Shown: in pieces, positions 43,641 to 51,455 of the stretch
Layout of the letters: every line of letters begins with the position of its first letter
Position numbering within the stretch: the first letter of the stretch is position 1
The notes under the pieces: model-generated
The model's database searches: none
What the model was told of the DNA's origin: nothing
The model's input: only the letters and a program-made list of their open reading frames with translations
Source: CAMAVH01 sp964628235
GTDB lineage: Bacteria; Pseudomonadota; Alphaproteobacteria; SMXQ01
Length of the DNA stretch: 64,000 nt
NCBI GenBank assembly: GCA_964628235.1
Contig: CAZVLU010000005.1
Coordinates: 1-64,000 of the forward strand
Direction of reading: 5' to 3'
Position numbers and translations under genes: made by a program

Positions 43641-44126
43641 TTAGGCGGCCGCCGTGCCGAGCGGCGCCGGGCGGCGCGCGGCGATGCTCATCTGGCGATT
43701 CCAGAATTGCTCGAGCACCTGCAACTGCTTGATGACGTCTTTCAGGCCCTCTTCGCTGATGGCGGCGTCGCCGAGCGCGGCGATATGGCGCGTGAACATC
43801 TCCGACATCCGGGTGAACAGCTCCAACCCCTTGGGGCTCAGGCGCAGGCGCACCGAACGACGATCGTGGGTCGAGCGCTCGTTCTCGAGATAGCCGTTCT
43901 CGACCATCTTCTTGACGTTATAGGAGACGTTCGAGCCGAGGTAGTAACCGCGGTTGGTCAACTCGCCGACCGTCAACTCTTCCTGGCCGATGTTGTAGAG
44001 GATCAGAGCCTGGACGTTGTTGATGTCCTCGACCGCCGCACGGTCCAACTCAACCTTCACCACTTCCAGGAAGTGACGATGAAGACGTTCGATGAGAAAA
44101 ATCGCGTCGCGGTAGGGATGGGTCAC
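43641..44126 (-). CDS. ldtR: MarR-family transcriptional regulator, LdtR type
   Basis: A 161-residue winged-helix regulator. HRHFLEVVKVELDRAAVEDINNVQALILYNIGQEELTVGELTNRGYYLGSNVSYNVKKMVENGYLEN contains the recognition helix. It is followed by the wing HDRRSVRLRLSPKGLELF, and a C-terminal dimerisation helix. The central GYYLGSNVSYNVKKM block is characteristic of rhizobial LdtR, a regulator of an L,D-transpeptidase and of stress tolerance. GTG start at 44126 preceded by GAGG. It is the last host gene before the prophage; its promoter lies in 44127-44300. Confidence 0.85.
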   Translation of the reverse strand: MTHPYRDAIFLIERLHRHFLEVVKVELDRAAVEDINNVQALILYNIGQEELTVGELTNRGYYLGSNVSYNVKKMVENGYLENERSTHDRRSVRLRLSPKGLELFTRMSEMFTRHIAALGDAAISEEGLKDVIKQLQVLEQFWNRQMSIAARRPAPLGTAAA

Positions 44127-44439
44127 GGCAACCTCGGCTTTGAATCTGACGATGGGGCCGGGATAAGGACCCCGACAAGATGCGAGTATCCGCGCTTATT
44201 TCTTAATTTTTTCTTGCATACTCCGTAATGCAGCGGCTTTTGCCGAATCCGAGACGGGCACGGCAAGGCTCTGAGGCGCATGGCTTTATTGTAAAGATCG
44301 CCTGTCTTTTTGTATGTCATTGTATCTAATCAGAAAGCCAATAGCCTTAGGGGGATTATCGGCTAACTGTAGGTCATGTCTGACCTGTGTAGGTCACTTT
44401 CTGCGCCCAAATTGGGCGCTTGCGCTCAACGCCTGACGC
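44127..44439. other. Host-prophage junction region
   Basis: A 313-base gene-free stretch between ldtR and the integrase stop that probably contains attL and the ldtR promoter. It holds an inverted pair GAGTAT (44184) / ATACTC (44218) in AT-rich sequence, likely part of the ldtR control region. At 44311-44327 there is TGTATGTCATTGTATCT, matching the prophage operator motif. At 44369-44396 GTAGGTCA occurs twice, 20 bases apart, with TGACCT between. A 7-bp hairpin GCGCCCA/TGGGCGC lies at 44403-44419. The exact crossover core cannot be placed without the other end. Confidence 0.55.
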
Positions 44440-45579
44440 CTATTTTTCCACCGCCACGAGCTTGAATTTCCCCGATCGGATAGCTTCGATCATCGCCGCT
44501 TCGGTCTGGCTGTCGGGCGCCGTGGACTGCGAGATCTGATTTACCGCGTCGAGCGACGCCTTGGGGCAAAGGTGGCCGTAGGTCCGCTCGACCATGTCGA
44601 CCGACATTTCGAGGGTCTTCGACACGGTCCAAACCGAAACGCCATTTTTAAGCATGATCGTCGCCGCCGTGTGGCGCATGACATGCGGACTGACATTCGG
44701 CACCTTGGCCTGCCGCGCCAGAGCCTTGAAATTTTTGTAGAGGTCTGCGTCGCTGTCGAGCACAAAGTCGGAAATGCGCTCCTTGTAGGCTTGCTCCAGC
44801 ACGTTCCGCAGGGTGCGCGACATCGCCACGACGGCCCGTCGCTTCTTCGTTATCTTCCGCCCCGGCACGTTGTAGTCGATCATGCCGGCGGAAAAGTCGA
44901 CGCGCGACCACTGGAGCTGTTGCACCGCCGTCTTGCGCGCGCCGGTTTCGCGCGTCAGCCAGTAAAAACGCTCGATCCGCGAGAGCCGGCCGTCACGCCG
45001 GCGCGTCTTGATAGCGGCCGCCGCCAGGCGCTCCAGCTCTTCCGGCTCCAGCCAGCGCGCACGGGCTGCGTTTTTCGGCGGGAGGTCGAAGGCGGGCACG
45101 TCGCCCGCCGGTATGAGCTTGCGTTTCCGGTCTGCGCACCAATTGAACATGGCGACCAGCATGAGCAATTCGCTCCGCACGGTCGAGCGCATGACGCCCG
45201 AGCTGGAGCCGAGCTTGCCGCTGACGCGCTTATCCTCGTAGGCGTCGACGGCGTCCTGATTGACCTCCGGGTAGAGCAGCCGGCCGAAGTGCCTTTTCAG
45301 TCGGCGCCCGACGCGGCGGAGCGGCCCGATCGAGAGCGAGTTTTTTTCCAGGTGCTTCTTCTCGTAGACGTCCCAAAGATCTTCGACCGTGTAGACATCG
45401 CTTGGGGCTGCGCCCTGCCCCATCAAGAGCCACTGGCCGAAGAAAGCCTTCGCAGCGCCCAAATCCTTCGTGCGCGTGCTGACGCGCTTGCTGCGTCCTC
45501 GTTTGCCCTTGGGGCTTGGTTCGGTCCAGTGAACGTACTGGACGCCGTTTTTGTCGGGCTTGAGGTAGGGCGCTGACAT
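44440..45579 (-). CDS. Prophage tyrosine-recombinase integrase
   Basis: Site-specific recombinase of 379 residues. It has an N-terminal arm/SAM-like part (about 60-165) and a catalytic domain with R215 (TRETGARKTAV), a candidate beta-hairpin lysine in GRKITKKRRA, H299-x-x-R302 (SPHVMRHTAAT) and nucleophile Y334 (VERTYGHL). The position that is usually LGH reads LEM, a known type of variation. It points toward the host ldtR gene, typical of an element's edge. Its 5' end overlaps the small HTH gene by 157 bases, which is unusually long. Confidence 0.95.
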   Translation of the reverse strand: MSAPYLKPDKNGVQYVHWTEPSPKGKRGRSKRVSTRTKDLGAAKAFFGQWLLMGQGAAPSDVYTVEDLWDVYEKKHLEKNSLSIGPLRRVGRRLKRHFGRLLYPEVNQDAVDAYEDKRVSGKLGSSSGVMRSTVRSELLMLVAMFNWCADRKRKLIPAGDVPAFDLPPKNAARARWLEPEELERLAAAAIKTRRRDGRLSRIERFYWLTRETGARKTAVQQLQWSRVDFSAGMIDYNVPGRKITKKRRAVVAMSRTLRNVLEQAYKERISDFVLDSDADLYKNFKALARQAKVPNVSPHVMRHTAATIMLKNGVSVWTVSKTLEMSVDMVERTYGHLCPKASLDAVNQISQSTAPDSQTEAAMIEAIRSGKFKLVAVEK

Positions 45580-45737
45580 TTCTTCACAGCCTCCTTGTAT
45601 ATTTCAAGATCCTCGGATTCGATCTTCGGCGGGCGGCCCGGCAGATACGCCAAAAGCCCGGCCAGGCGCAGGCGCTTGACCGTCGAGACCGAACAACGAA
45701 GCTCTTTAGCGACTTCCGTTTCCGTCAATAGCGGCAT
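45423..45737 (-). CDS. Small helix-turn-helix protein (excisionase-like)
   Basis: A 104-residue reading frame starting MPLLTETEVAKELRCSVSTVKRLRLAG, a clear excisionase/MerR-like HTH, followed by YLPGRPPKIESEDLEIYKEAVKKC. The convincing part ends near residue 55. The remaining 50 residues are a low-complexity read-through of the integrase gene in another frame. The real product may therefore end early through an unseen frameshift, or be joined to the integrase by one. Its start overlaps the end of the XRE gene by 32 bases. Role as a directionality factor is inferred from position. Confidence 0.65.
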   Translation of the reverse strand: MPLLTETEVAKELRCSVSTVKRLRLAGLLAYLPGRPPKIESEDLEIYKEAVKKCQRPTSSPTKTASSTFTGPNQAPRANEDAASASARARRIWALRRLSSASGS

Positions 45738-46194
45738 CGTCGGCCTGCAACAGCTCGGCGACCTTGAGCGCCGTGGTGAGATAAACGAGTTTGTTGACGC
45801 GGAGGAACGCGAGGTTCGGCGCCGTGCTGCTCGCCTTGACCTCGAAGGCGGCAACGGCCGCTTCCGGCGTTTGGCTGGCGTCGTCTGCGAAGCGAATGCC
45901 TCGATTGTAGCGGGTGGGCTCCAGCTCCTCGGGCTTCATGTCGAAGACCTTCGCCAGCTTCTCAAGGTTTTCGTCGTCCGGCAGGACGGCCGCGCGGATA
46001 TAGGTCGAGATGGCCGCGCGCTGAATGTCAGCCCGGCGTGCCAATTCGCTTTGGTGCCAGCCCTTGCTGACCATCAGCTTGTAGAGACGCCGACTAAATT
46101 CCTTTTTCGCCGTCTGTTTAGCTGAAATGCGATCTTTCGCGCTCGCATCAGCTAACTCGTTTTCCCCGGTGCGGGAGCGAGGTTTTCTAGCCAT
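45706..46194 (-). CDS. XRE-family repressor (CI-like)
   Basis: A 162-residue protein. The N-terminal 35 residues are basic and disordered-looking. An XRE HTH follows (FSRRLYKLMVSKGWHQSELARRADIQRAAISTYIRAAVLPDDENLEKLAKVFDMKPEEL), then a C-terminal part without a LexA-type Ser/Lys protease domain. Lacking that domain, it would not be cleaved in the SOS response. Its divergent position opposite the small early gene at 46302, with operator-like repeats between, makes it the candidate lysogeny repressor. Confidence 0.82.
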   Translation of the reverse strand: MARKPRSRTGENELADASAKDRISAKQTAKKEFSRRLYKLMVSKGWHQSELARRADIQRAAISTYIRAAVLPDDENLEKLAKVFDMKPEELEPTRYNRGIRFADDASQTPEAAVAAFEVKASSTAPNLAFLRVNKLVYLTTALKVAELLQADDAAIDGNGSR

Positions 46195-46218
46195 CTTTTC
46201 GGCTCCAAACGATTAATT

Positions 46219-46238
46219 AAGTATGTCTGTTGTATATC
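46219..46238. promoter_or_regulatory. Putative operator in the repressor/early divergent region
   Basis: Contains GTATGTC and, 11 bases on, GTATATC (46221-46238), in an AT-rich 107-base gap between the divergent repressor (46194) and early gene (46302). The same paired GTAT pattern recurs at 44311, 47664 and 58060. Confidence 0.5.
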
Positions 46239-46301
46239 TTAAAACAGGCGCTTGCAAGACAATTTGTCTGCATCCTCTTGACGCGCTACAGGGGCGGTTC
46301 T

Positions 46302-46562
46302 ATGACTAGAGGGCCTGAAACCACTAGATTTCATAAAGTAATGTTCGCCACAAAGCTTTTTCTCGAAGAAAAGTTTAAATCTCCGTCGGCGCTTGTGTCT
46401 TTTTTGTCTGCTTATGACTGTCAGACACCAAATATAAGCGCTGTAGAGAAGTGGTTTCAGCGCGGCGCGGTCCCTGGCTTTTGGTTTCCGCTGCTCGTCG
46501 GTTACTTGGAGCTGGACGAGGGGCGGCCGGTCTCGATTGTGAGATACTTTAAAAAAGGGTGA
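46302..46562 (+). CDS. Small early prophage protein opposite the repressor
   Basis: An 86-residue protein in the position of Cro. The region KVMFATKLFLEEKFKSPSALVSFLSAYDCQTPNISAVEKWFQRGAVPGFWFPLLVGYLEL resembles an HTH in which a residue set like PNISAVEKWFQRGAVP acts as the recognition helix (as in CII/Cro-like phage proteins). Family membership is not certain. Start ATG 46302 follows GGGGCGG. It has lower GC and different codon use from host genes nearby. Confidence 0.65.
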   Translation: MTRGPETTRFHKVMFATKLFLEEKFKSPSALVSFLSAYDCQTPNISAVEKWFQRGAVPGFWFPLLVGYLELDEGRPVSIVRYFKKG

Positions 46563-46565
46563 GAA

Positions 46566-46793
46566 ATGCACGGGGGAGAAACACTAGAAGCCGAGACAAA
46601 GCTCTACTGGGAGTCGGTATCGGCGGCCCGCGGCGCGCTACGCGCCGCGCCAGGCAGCGATGTTTCCGAGCACTACGACGACATCGCGGGGATCGCGACC
46701 CACAGCGAATCTCCCGGCCTGCGCGACCATTGCAGAAATGCGCTCTCGGATCTCGAACACCACAAGCCGGGCCTATGCGGATCGCCGGCGTAG
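46566..46793 (+). CDS. Hypothetical prophage protein
   Basis: A 75-residue acidic protein (LEAETKLYWESVSAARGALRAA...SEHYDDIAGIATHSESPGL) beginning 3 bases after the Cro-position gene, with GGGTGAGAA before the ATG. It overlaps the start of the RuvC-like gene by 19 bases. No family recognised. Confidence 0.55.
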   Translation: MHGGETLEAETKLYWESVSAARGALRAAPGSDVSEHYDDIAGIATHSESPGLRDHCRNALSDLEHHKPGLCGSPA

Positions 46794-47287
46794 ACCCCGG
46801 CGCCTGGGGTGCGATCTCTTTGATCGACAATGGCCGCCTGGTCGAAGTCCACGACATGCCGCGGCTCATGCTTAGACGCGGCAAGACGGACAAGGCGGAG
46901 GTCGACGGCTACCTGCTAGGGCGGCTGCTCGCCGACCTGCGCGCCGACATCGCCTATATCGAGAAGGTCGGCGGCATCATGGGCCAATCGGCCTCCTCGT
47001 CGTTCAATTTCGGACGTGCGGCAGGCGCCCCCGAGTACGCCTTCAAAGCGCTCGGCGTGCGCGTCGAAACCGTGCCGCCGGGAACGTGGAAAAAGACGCT
47101 CAAGCTGAACAAAGGCAAAGACGCGGCCGTCGCCCGAGCCTCGGCGCTGTGGCCGCAGATGTCGCACCATTGGGAAGAGCGCCGCGGCAATGGCAAACGC
47201 GAACAGCGAGAGGGGCGCGCCGAAAGCGCGCTGGTGGCCGAGTTCGGCCGGTTAGCAAACGATGGAGGGTCGAATGTCTTCGGGTAA
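46775..47287 (+). CDS. RuvC-like Holliday junction resolvase
   Basis: A 170-residue RNase H-fold nuclease. It shows MRIAGVDPGAWGAISLID, with the first catalytic aspartate D7; DIAYIEKVGG, with glutamate E63; SSSFNFGRAAG; and GKDAAVARASALWP, supplying the C-terminal acidic residue. This is the phage crossover-junction RuvC-like group. It probably resolves branched replication intermediates. It overlaps both neighbours. Confidence 0.82.
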   Translation: MRIAGVDPGAWGAISLIDNGRLVEVHDMPRLMLRRGKTDKAEVDGYLLGRLLADLRADIAYIEKVGGIMGQSASSSFNFGRAAGAPEYAFKALGVRVETVPPGTWKKTLKLNKGKDAAVARASALWPQMSHHWEERRGNGKREQREGRAESALVAEFGRLANDGGSNVFG

Positions 47288-47660
47288 TGTCGCCACGGCG
47301 CGTTGCGCGCCCATTTCGGAAGCCGCGGAAGAGCGGATGCAGACCACAGGCCCGATCGAGGCGCCGGCCGCGGCGATATGCCGGACGGCGCACGAGCTGG
47401 TCGGCGGCGATCGCGCCCGAACGCACGGTGACAAGGTCGAGAACCATGCCAACATCGCGCGGCTCTGGAACGCCTACCTCGTCAACAAGCACCCCTCGGC
47501 GCCGCCGCACGTCCCTGTCATAGAGCCGCGCGACGTCGCGCTCATGATGGCGCTCCTCAAGGTCGCGCGCACGCAGCACGGCGCTTTCAACCTTGACGAT
47601 TACATCGACTTGGCGGGCTACGCCGGGGTCGCCGGAGAGATCGCTCAAAAAACTCGTTGA
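47274..47660 (+). CDS. DUF6378-like prophage protein
   Basis: A 128-residue protein with RTHGDKVENHANIARLWNAYLVNK and EPRDVALMMALLKVARTQHGAFNLDDYIDLAGYAGVAGEIA. This is the short all-alpha phage protein group annotated DUF6378, whose helical pattern with E/D-rich positions recalls nucleotide pyrophosphohydrolases. Start 47274 follows GGAGGG, five bases upstream, overlapping the RuvC gene by 14 bases. Confidence 0.72.
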   Translation: MSSGNVATARCAPISEAAEERMQTTGPIEAPAAAICRTAHELVGGDRARTHGDKVENHANIARLWNAYLVNKHPSAPPHVPVIEPRDVALMMALLKVARTQHGAFNLDDYIDLAGYAGVAGEIAQKTR

Positions 47661-47661
47661 C

Positions 47662-47682
47662 GTTGTATGTCGGTTGTATGAT
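47662..47682 (+). promoter_or_regulatory. Putative operator/promoter ahead of the helicase gene
   Basis: TTGTATGTC is followed by TTGTATGAT, two GTAT centres 11 bases apart, just after the DUF6378-like stop and about 66 bases before the helicase start. TTGACG (47657) and TATGAT (47677) are present, but only 14 bases apart, so the promoter reading is weak. Confidence 0.4.
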
Positions 47683-47747
47683 GCTGACAGACACCGCCAG
47701 ACGTTTTGTTCCTGCTTTCACGCTTTCCGGCTCTACCGAGGCCCACC

Positions 47748-49118
47748 TTGCCCGCACCAATGCCGCACCAGATCGTAGGCGCCCGCTTTCTTGCAGACCG
47801 CCCCGCGGCGCTGCTCGCAGACGAACAGCGCGTCGGCAAAACAGCGGCCGCGATAATTGCGGCGGACTACATCTTCGCCGGCAGCATTCTCGTCGTCACC
47901 AAGGGCTCGGCGCGGGCCAATTGGGGCCGCGAGGTCCGCGAGTGGCAGTCCCTCCCCCGCTCCGTTCAGGTGCTCTACGCAGGCCACGAGAAGATAACCG
48001 ACGCGGCGGTCGTGGTCGTCGGGTGGGGCATGGTCTACGACAAGCGCGTGCTCAAAGCGCTTCTGGCGCGCAATTGGGACGTGCTCATTCTCGACGAGAG
48101 CCACGAGGCCAAGAACCCCGAGGCAAAGCGAACGAAGGCCGTCTACGGCTCGACCCTGGCGCCGAATCTCCCGCACGCGCCGAAGGGCCTTATCGAGCGC
48201 GCCGGGCATACCTGGTCGCTGTCCGGCACGCCGGTTCCGAACGCCCCGAACGACCTCTTCCCGATGCTGCGCGCGATGGCGCCGGCACGGTTGGCCGCCG
48301 ACGAGGCGAAAAACTGGCCCGACGTCTCGACCTACGACCGTTTCGTAAAGCGCTTTTGCGTCGTCCGACCGAAATTCATCAACGGCCGGCGTATCGACGT
48401 CATCGTCGCGGGGAAAAACCTCGAAGAATTGAACGCCCGCCTGGAGGGGTTTTGGCTCCGCCGCACGCAGCAGGACGTCGGCATCGGCAAGCCGCTGTTC
48501 AGCCTCTTCACAGTCACGGCCGGCGACTACGGCAGCGACGCGCTGAAAGAAGCGCTTGAGGAGATCGGGCCGCGTGCGGCCGCCATCCTCGAAGCGGCCG
48601 AGACTGGCTCGCGCCTGGACGCCGAAGATGAAATGCACCTCGGCACTTTGCGGCGCGTCACTGGCGAGATCAAAGCTCACGCGGTCGTCGAGGCGATCAA
48701 AGACGAGCTGGACGACGGTCTCGATCGCATTGTCCTCATGGCCTGGCACACGAACGTCATCGAAACGCTGCGCGAGGGGCTTCAAGCCTATGGCGTCGTC
48801 GTTCTCGACGGCCGCACGCTGCCGACGAAACGACAGACGCCCGTCGATATGTTCACGAGCGGCCTCTCGCGCGTTTTCATCGGCCAAATCCAAGCCGCCG
48901 GCGAGGCGATAGACCTCTCCGCAAGCTGCAACCTCATGTTCGTCGAGCCTTCCTTCATCCCGAAGGACATGAGCCAGGCCGCGCTACGGATCACCAATCA
49001 CACGCAGAAGCGCCAGGCTCTCGTCCGCGTCTGCGCGCTCGAAGGCAGCATCGACGAGGCTCTAATGCGGATTCTCACCCGCAAAGTTTCCACCATTAAA
49101 CAGATCATGGAGAGTTAG
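47748..49118 (+). CDS. SNF2-family DNA helicase/ATPase
   Basis: A phage SF2 ATPase of about 456 residues. Motif I is DEQRVGKTAAAIIAA, motif II DESH in LILDESHEAKNPEAKRT, motif III WSLSGTPVPNAPNDLF. In the second lobe it has RIVLMAWHTNVIETLREGL, then QIQAAGEAIDLSASCNLMFVE, the SNF2 motif V region, and QAALRITNHTQKRQ (motif VI). It lacks accessory DNA-binding domains, as in the compact phage forms used in replication. Start taken at TTG 47748 because GAGG lies six bases upstream; ATG 47760 is the alternative. Confidence 0.87.
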   Translation: MPAPMPHQIVGARFLADRPAALLADEQRVGKTAAAIIAADYIFAGSILVVTKGSARANWGREVREWQSLPRSVQVLYAGHEKITDAAVVVVGWGMVYDKRVLKALLARNWDVLILDESHEAKNPEAKRTKAVYGSTLAPNLPHAPKGLIERAGHTWSLSGTPVPNAPNDLFPMLRAMAPARLAADEAKNWPDVSTYDRFVKRFCVVRPKFINGRRIDVIVAGKNLEELNARLEGFWLRRTQQDVGIGKPLFSLFTVTAGDYGSDALKEALEEIGPRAAAILEAAETGSRLDAEDEMHLGTLRRVTGEIKAHAVVEAIKDELDDGLDRIVLMAWHTNVIETLREGLQAYGVVVLDGRTLPTKRQTPVDMFTSGLSRVFIGQIQAAGEAIDLSASCNLMFVEPSFIPKDMSQAALRITNHTQKRQALVRVCALEGSIDEALMRILTRKVSTIKQIMES

Positions 49119-49119
49119 A

Positions 49120-49770
49120 ATGACGACCCGAATCGAGATTTACGGCGAGAACGCGGCCGAAGCCCTCGCCGAGCTGCGCGGGCTCTCGGCTGGCCTGTTT
49201 GTCGGCGGCGAGCTTTCCGCCGCGCTTGACGCGCGCACCAGCGGCGCCGGGAAGCCCACAGCCCCTTTGCAGGCGGCCGCTGCTCCTGCGGCAGCGGCGA
49301 GCGAGCCGTCCCCGTTGGCGTTGGCGGCGAGCGCTGGTGCTGCTCCTTCTGCATCCCCTTCTGACGCGACGAAGCCGAAGGCCGAGACCGCCAAGGAACG
49401 CAAGGCGCGCGAAGCGGCCGAGAAGAAGGACCGCGAGGCCCGCCAAATCAGCGACAACCCGGAAAACCGCGCCAATCCGGCCGACGAGGCGCAAGACGCC
49501 GAAGACGACACGGCGGCGGGCGAGGCCGTGACCGGCAGCGAGTCGAAGCTCACGCATGACGACGTGCGCAACGCGCTCGGCGGCTACGTCAAGAAATACG
49601 GCATGGAAATGGCGCAGGTCGACGGGCCGGCGACCATCGAGCGCCGCTTCGGAAAGGGCAAGGTCAAGGTGAGCGACATTCCCGACACGCAGGAAGATCT
49701 CGCCCAGGCCGTCGCCGACGTCCACGAGATGATCGCCAAGAACCCGTATAAGCGCACGGCGGTTGCGTGA
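49120..49770 (+). CDS. Hypothetical prophage protein with disordered middle
   Basis: A 216-residue protein. A short ordered N-terminus (TRIEIYGENAAEALAELRGLSAG) is followed by an alanine/proline/lysine-rich disordered region (about 45-140). A compact C-terminal domain (KLTHDDVRNALGGYVKKYGMEMAQVDGPATIERRFGKGKVKVSDIPDTQEDLAQAVADVHEMI) comes last. Function unknown; position beside the helicase suggests a replication accessory role. It starts 1 base after the helicase stop. Confidence 0.65.
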   Translation: MTTRIEIYGENAAEALAELRGLSAGLFVGGELSAALDARTSGAGKPTAPLQAAAAPAAAASEPSPLALAASAGAAPSASPSDATKPKAETAKERKAREAAEKKDREARQISDNPENRANPADEAQDAEDDTAAGEAVTGSESKLTHDDVRNALGGYVKKYGMEMAQVDGPATIERRFGKGKVKVSDIPDTQEDLAQAVADVHEMIAKNPYKRTAVA

Positions 49771-49979
49771 TGGAGGCGGGCTACATCGCCCGGCTGAAAG
49801 GCCGGATGGAGCGCTACAAGGAGGCGCGGCGTAAAGCCCGCCTCTACCGCCGCGAATCGTCGCGCTCGAAATATCTGCCGCACCAAAGCGACAGAGAGAC
49901 CGCGCGTCGCCGTCGGCAAATCGCCGCCGGGCAGCTTCGCGAACAAAACGGCCTGGTGCGGGGGGTGTCTCTTGACTGA
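49770..49979 (+). CDS. Small basic prophage protein
   Basis: A 69-residue, very arginine/lysine-rich protein (ARLKGRMERYKEARRKARLYRRESSRSK). Its ATG overlaps the previous stop, and its end overlaps the next TTG start. Likely nucleic-acid binding by charge; no family recognised. Confidence 0.55.
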   Translation: MEAGYIARLKGRMERYKEARRKARLYRRESSRSKYLPHQSDRETARRRRQIAAGQLREQNGLVRGVSLD

Positions 49980-50169
49980 CGAAAAGCTCGTCGACGCCTT
50001 GGAGGCGACCTCGAACATGCTCTACGGCATGGCCGCGACCGAAAAGATGTCCGGCAAGCTGCGGAGCACCATGCGGCTGCAAGCGCAGAAGCTCGAATGC
50101 ATCGTTGCCGACGCGCGCAACGCGCCGCCTGACGACGAGCCCGTGAATGGTGCGACCTATGAGCACTAG
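49972..50169 (+). CDS. Small hypothetical prophage protein
   Basis: A 65-residue helical protein (TDEKLVDALEATSNMLYGMAATEKMSGKLRSTMRLQAQKLECIV) with a TTG start at 49972 preceded by GGGGGG. It overlaps the next gene by 11 bases. No family recognised. Confidence 0.55.
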   Translation: MTDEKLVDALEATSNMLYGMAATEKMSGKLRSTMRLQAQKLECIVADARNAPPDDEPVNGATYEH

Positions 50170-51442
50170 GCAGGTCGACCCCTCCCCGCACGCGACATGG
50201 GCCGCGTCGTCGACAGCCCGCAATTGGGCCTGCTCGGGCGCGCTCGCGTTGGGGGCGAAGATCCCCGAGCCGCCGACCAATTTCGCGGCTGCCTGGGGGA
50301 CGGCGTGTCACACCGTCAGCGAGGAGAGCCTTCGCAACAAAACCGACCCGAACGTCTTTCTCGACGAGGTGCTTGAAGTCGAGACGCACAAAATCGAGGT
50401 CGACGAGGAGCTTGTCGAAACGGCCCGCGAATACATCGACTATGTTCGCGACCGTCTCGCCGCCTACAAAGCCGAGACGGGGCTCGACGACGCCGTGCTC
50501 TACGTCGAGCAGTATTTCTCGCTCAAAAAGCTCAACCCGCCCTTCGACGCCGGCGGCACGGGCGACGCCGTGCTGTGGTTTCCTGCCTGGCGCCTGCTCG
50601 AAGTCGTCGACCTCAAGGGCGGCCGCGGCGTCGTCGTCGAGGCGCACGGTAACAAGCAGGCCCGCACCTACGGTCTCGGCTCCGTCCTGACCAATCCGGG
50701 CCTCGACATCGAGCGCGTCATGTCGACGATCGTTCAGCCACGCGCCGGGCACAAAGACGGTCGAATCCGCTCCGAAACATACCATGTCGCCGACCTCATG
50801 GAGTGGACGTCCGAGCTTGTCGCCCGCATGGCGCGCGCCAAGCGCGCCAGCGACGAATACGAGAAAATCACGGGCGACGTCTCGCGCGAAGCCTGGGGTG
50901 ACGAATTTCTCGAAGCCGGCGAGCATTGCCGCTTCTGCAAGGCAATGGCGATCTGTCCGGCGATCGAAAAGAAAGCGATGGCATCGGCCGGTTTGTGGTT
51001 CGACGACCTCGACCAGCCGAAGCTGAAAAATACGCCCGACGAGCTGGACCCGGTCAAGCTGGCCCAAAAGCTCGACGCGGCCGATCTGGTGCAGGATTTC
51101 TTTAACGCCTGCCGGGCGATGGCGCATCGCATGGCGGACAGCGGCGTCGAGATCCCCGGCTACCAGCTCGTCGAGAAGATCGGCAACCGCAAGTGGAAGG
51201 GCGAAGACGACCAGATCCGCGAAAATCTGTTCCTCAAGCTCGACCTCACCGACGACGAAATTTTTGCCCGGAAGCTGCGGAGCCCGGCGCAGATCGAGAA
51301 GGTGCTCGGCGCCAAACGCAAGAACCTGATCGCCGACCTCGTACACCGCGAGGTGACGGGCACGAATCTCGTGCGCGTCGACAAGACGACCCGGCCGGCC
51401 GTGGCGGCCGCCGTCAACAAGCATTTCACGCCAATCGACTAG
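50159..51442 (+). CDS. DUF2800 / PD-(D/E)XK nuclease family phage protein
   Basis: A 427-residue protein of the DUF2800 type, a RecB/Cas4-like PD-(D/E)XK nuclease found in phage replication modules. It shows NWACSGALALGAKIPEPPTNFAAAWGTACHTVSEESL at the start and GGTGDAVLWF...LLEVVDLKGGRGVVVEA, giving the D...D-x-K active site. C-terminal cysteines in EHCRFCKAMAICPA may bind an iron-sulfur cluster as in Cas4/AddB. It begins as ATGAGCAC inside the end of the preceding gene and lies 13 bases before the DUF2815 gene, its usual partner. Confidence 0.85.
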   Translation: MSTRQVDPSPHATWAASSTARNWACSGALALGAKIPEPPTNFAAAWGTACHTVSEESLRNKTDPNVFLDEVLEVETHKIEVDEELVETAREYIDYVRDRLAAYKAETGLDDAVLYVEQYFSLKKLNPPFDAGGTGDAVLWFPAWRLLEVVDLKGGRGVVVEAHGNKQARTYGLGSVLTNPGLDIERVMSTIVQPRAGHKDGRIRSETYHVADLMEWTSELVARMARAKRASDEYEKITGDVSREAWGDEFLEAGEHCRFCKAMAICPAIEKKAMASAGLWFDDLDQPKLKNTPDELDPVKLAQKLDAADLVQDFFNACRAMAHRMADSGVEIPGYQLVEKIGNRKWKGEDDQIRENLFLKLDLTDDEIFARKLRSPAQIEKVLGAKRKNLIADLVHREVTGTNLVRVDKTTRPAVAAAVNKHFTPID

Positions 51443-51455
51443 AAGGAGAAAGCCT

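Noticed and set aside
44123..44320. Small minus-strand frame upstream of ldtR
   Set aside because: It spans the AT-rich promoter/junction region, has no ribosome binding site or family, and overlaps the ldtR start.
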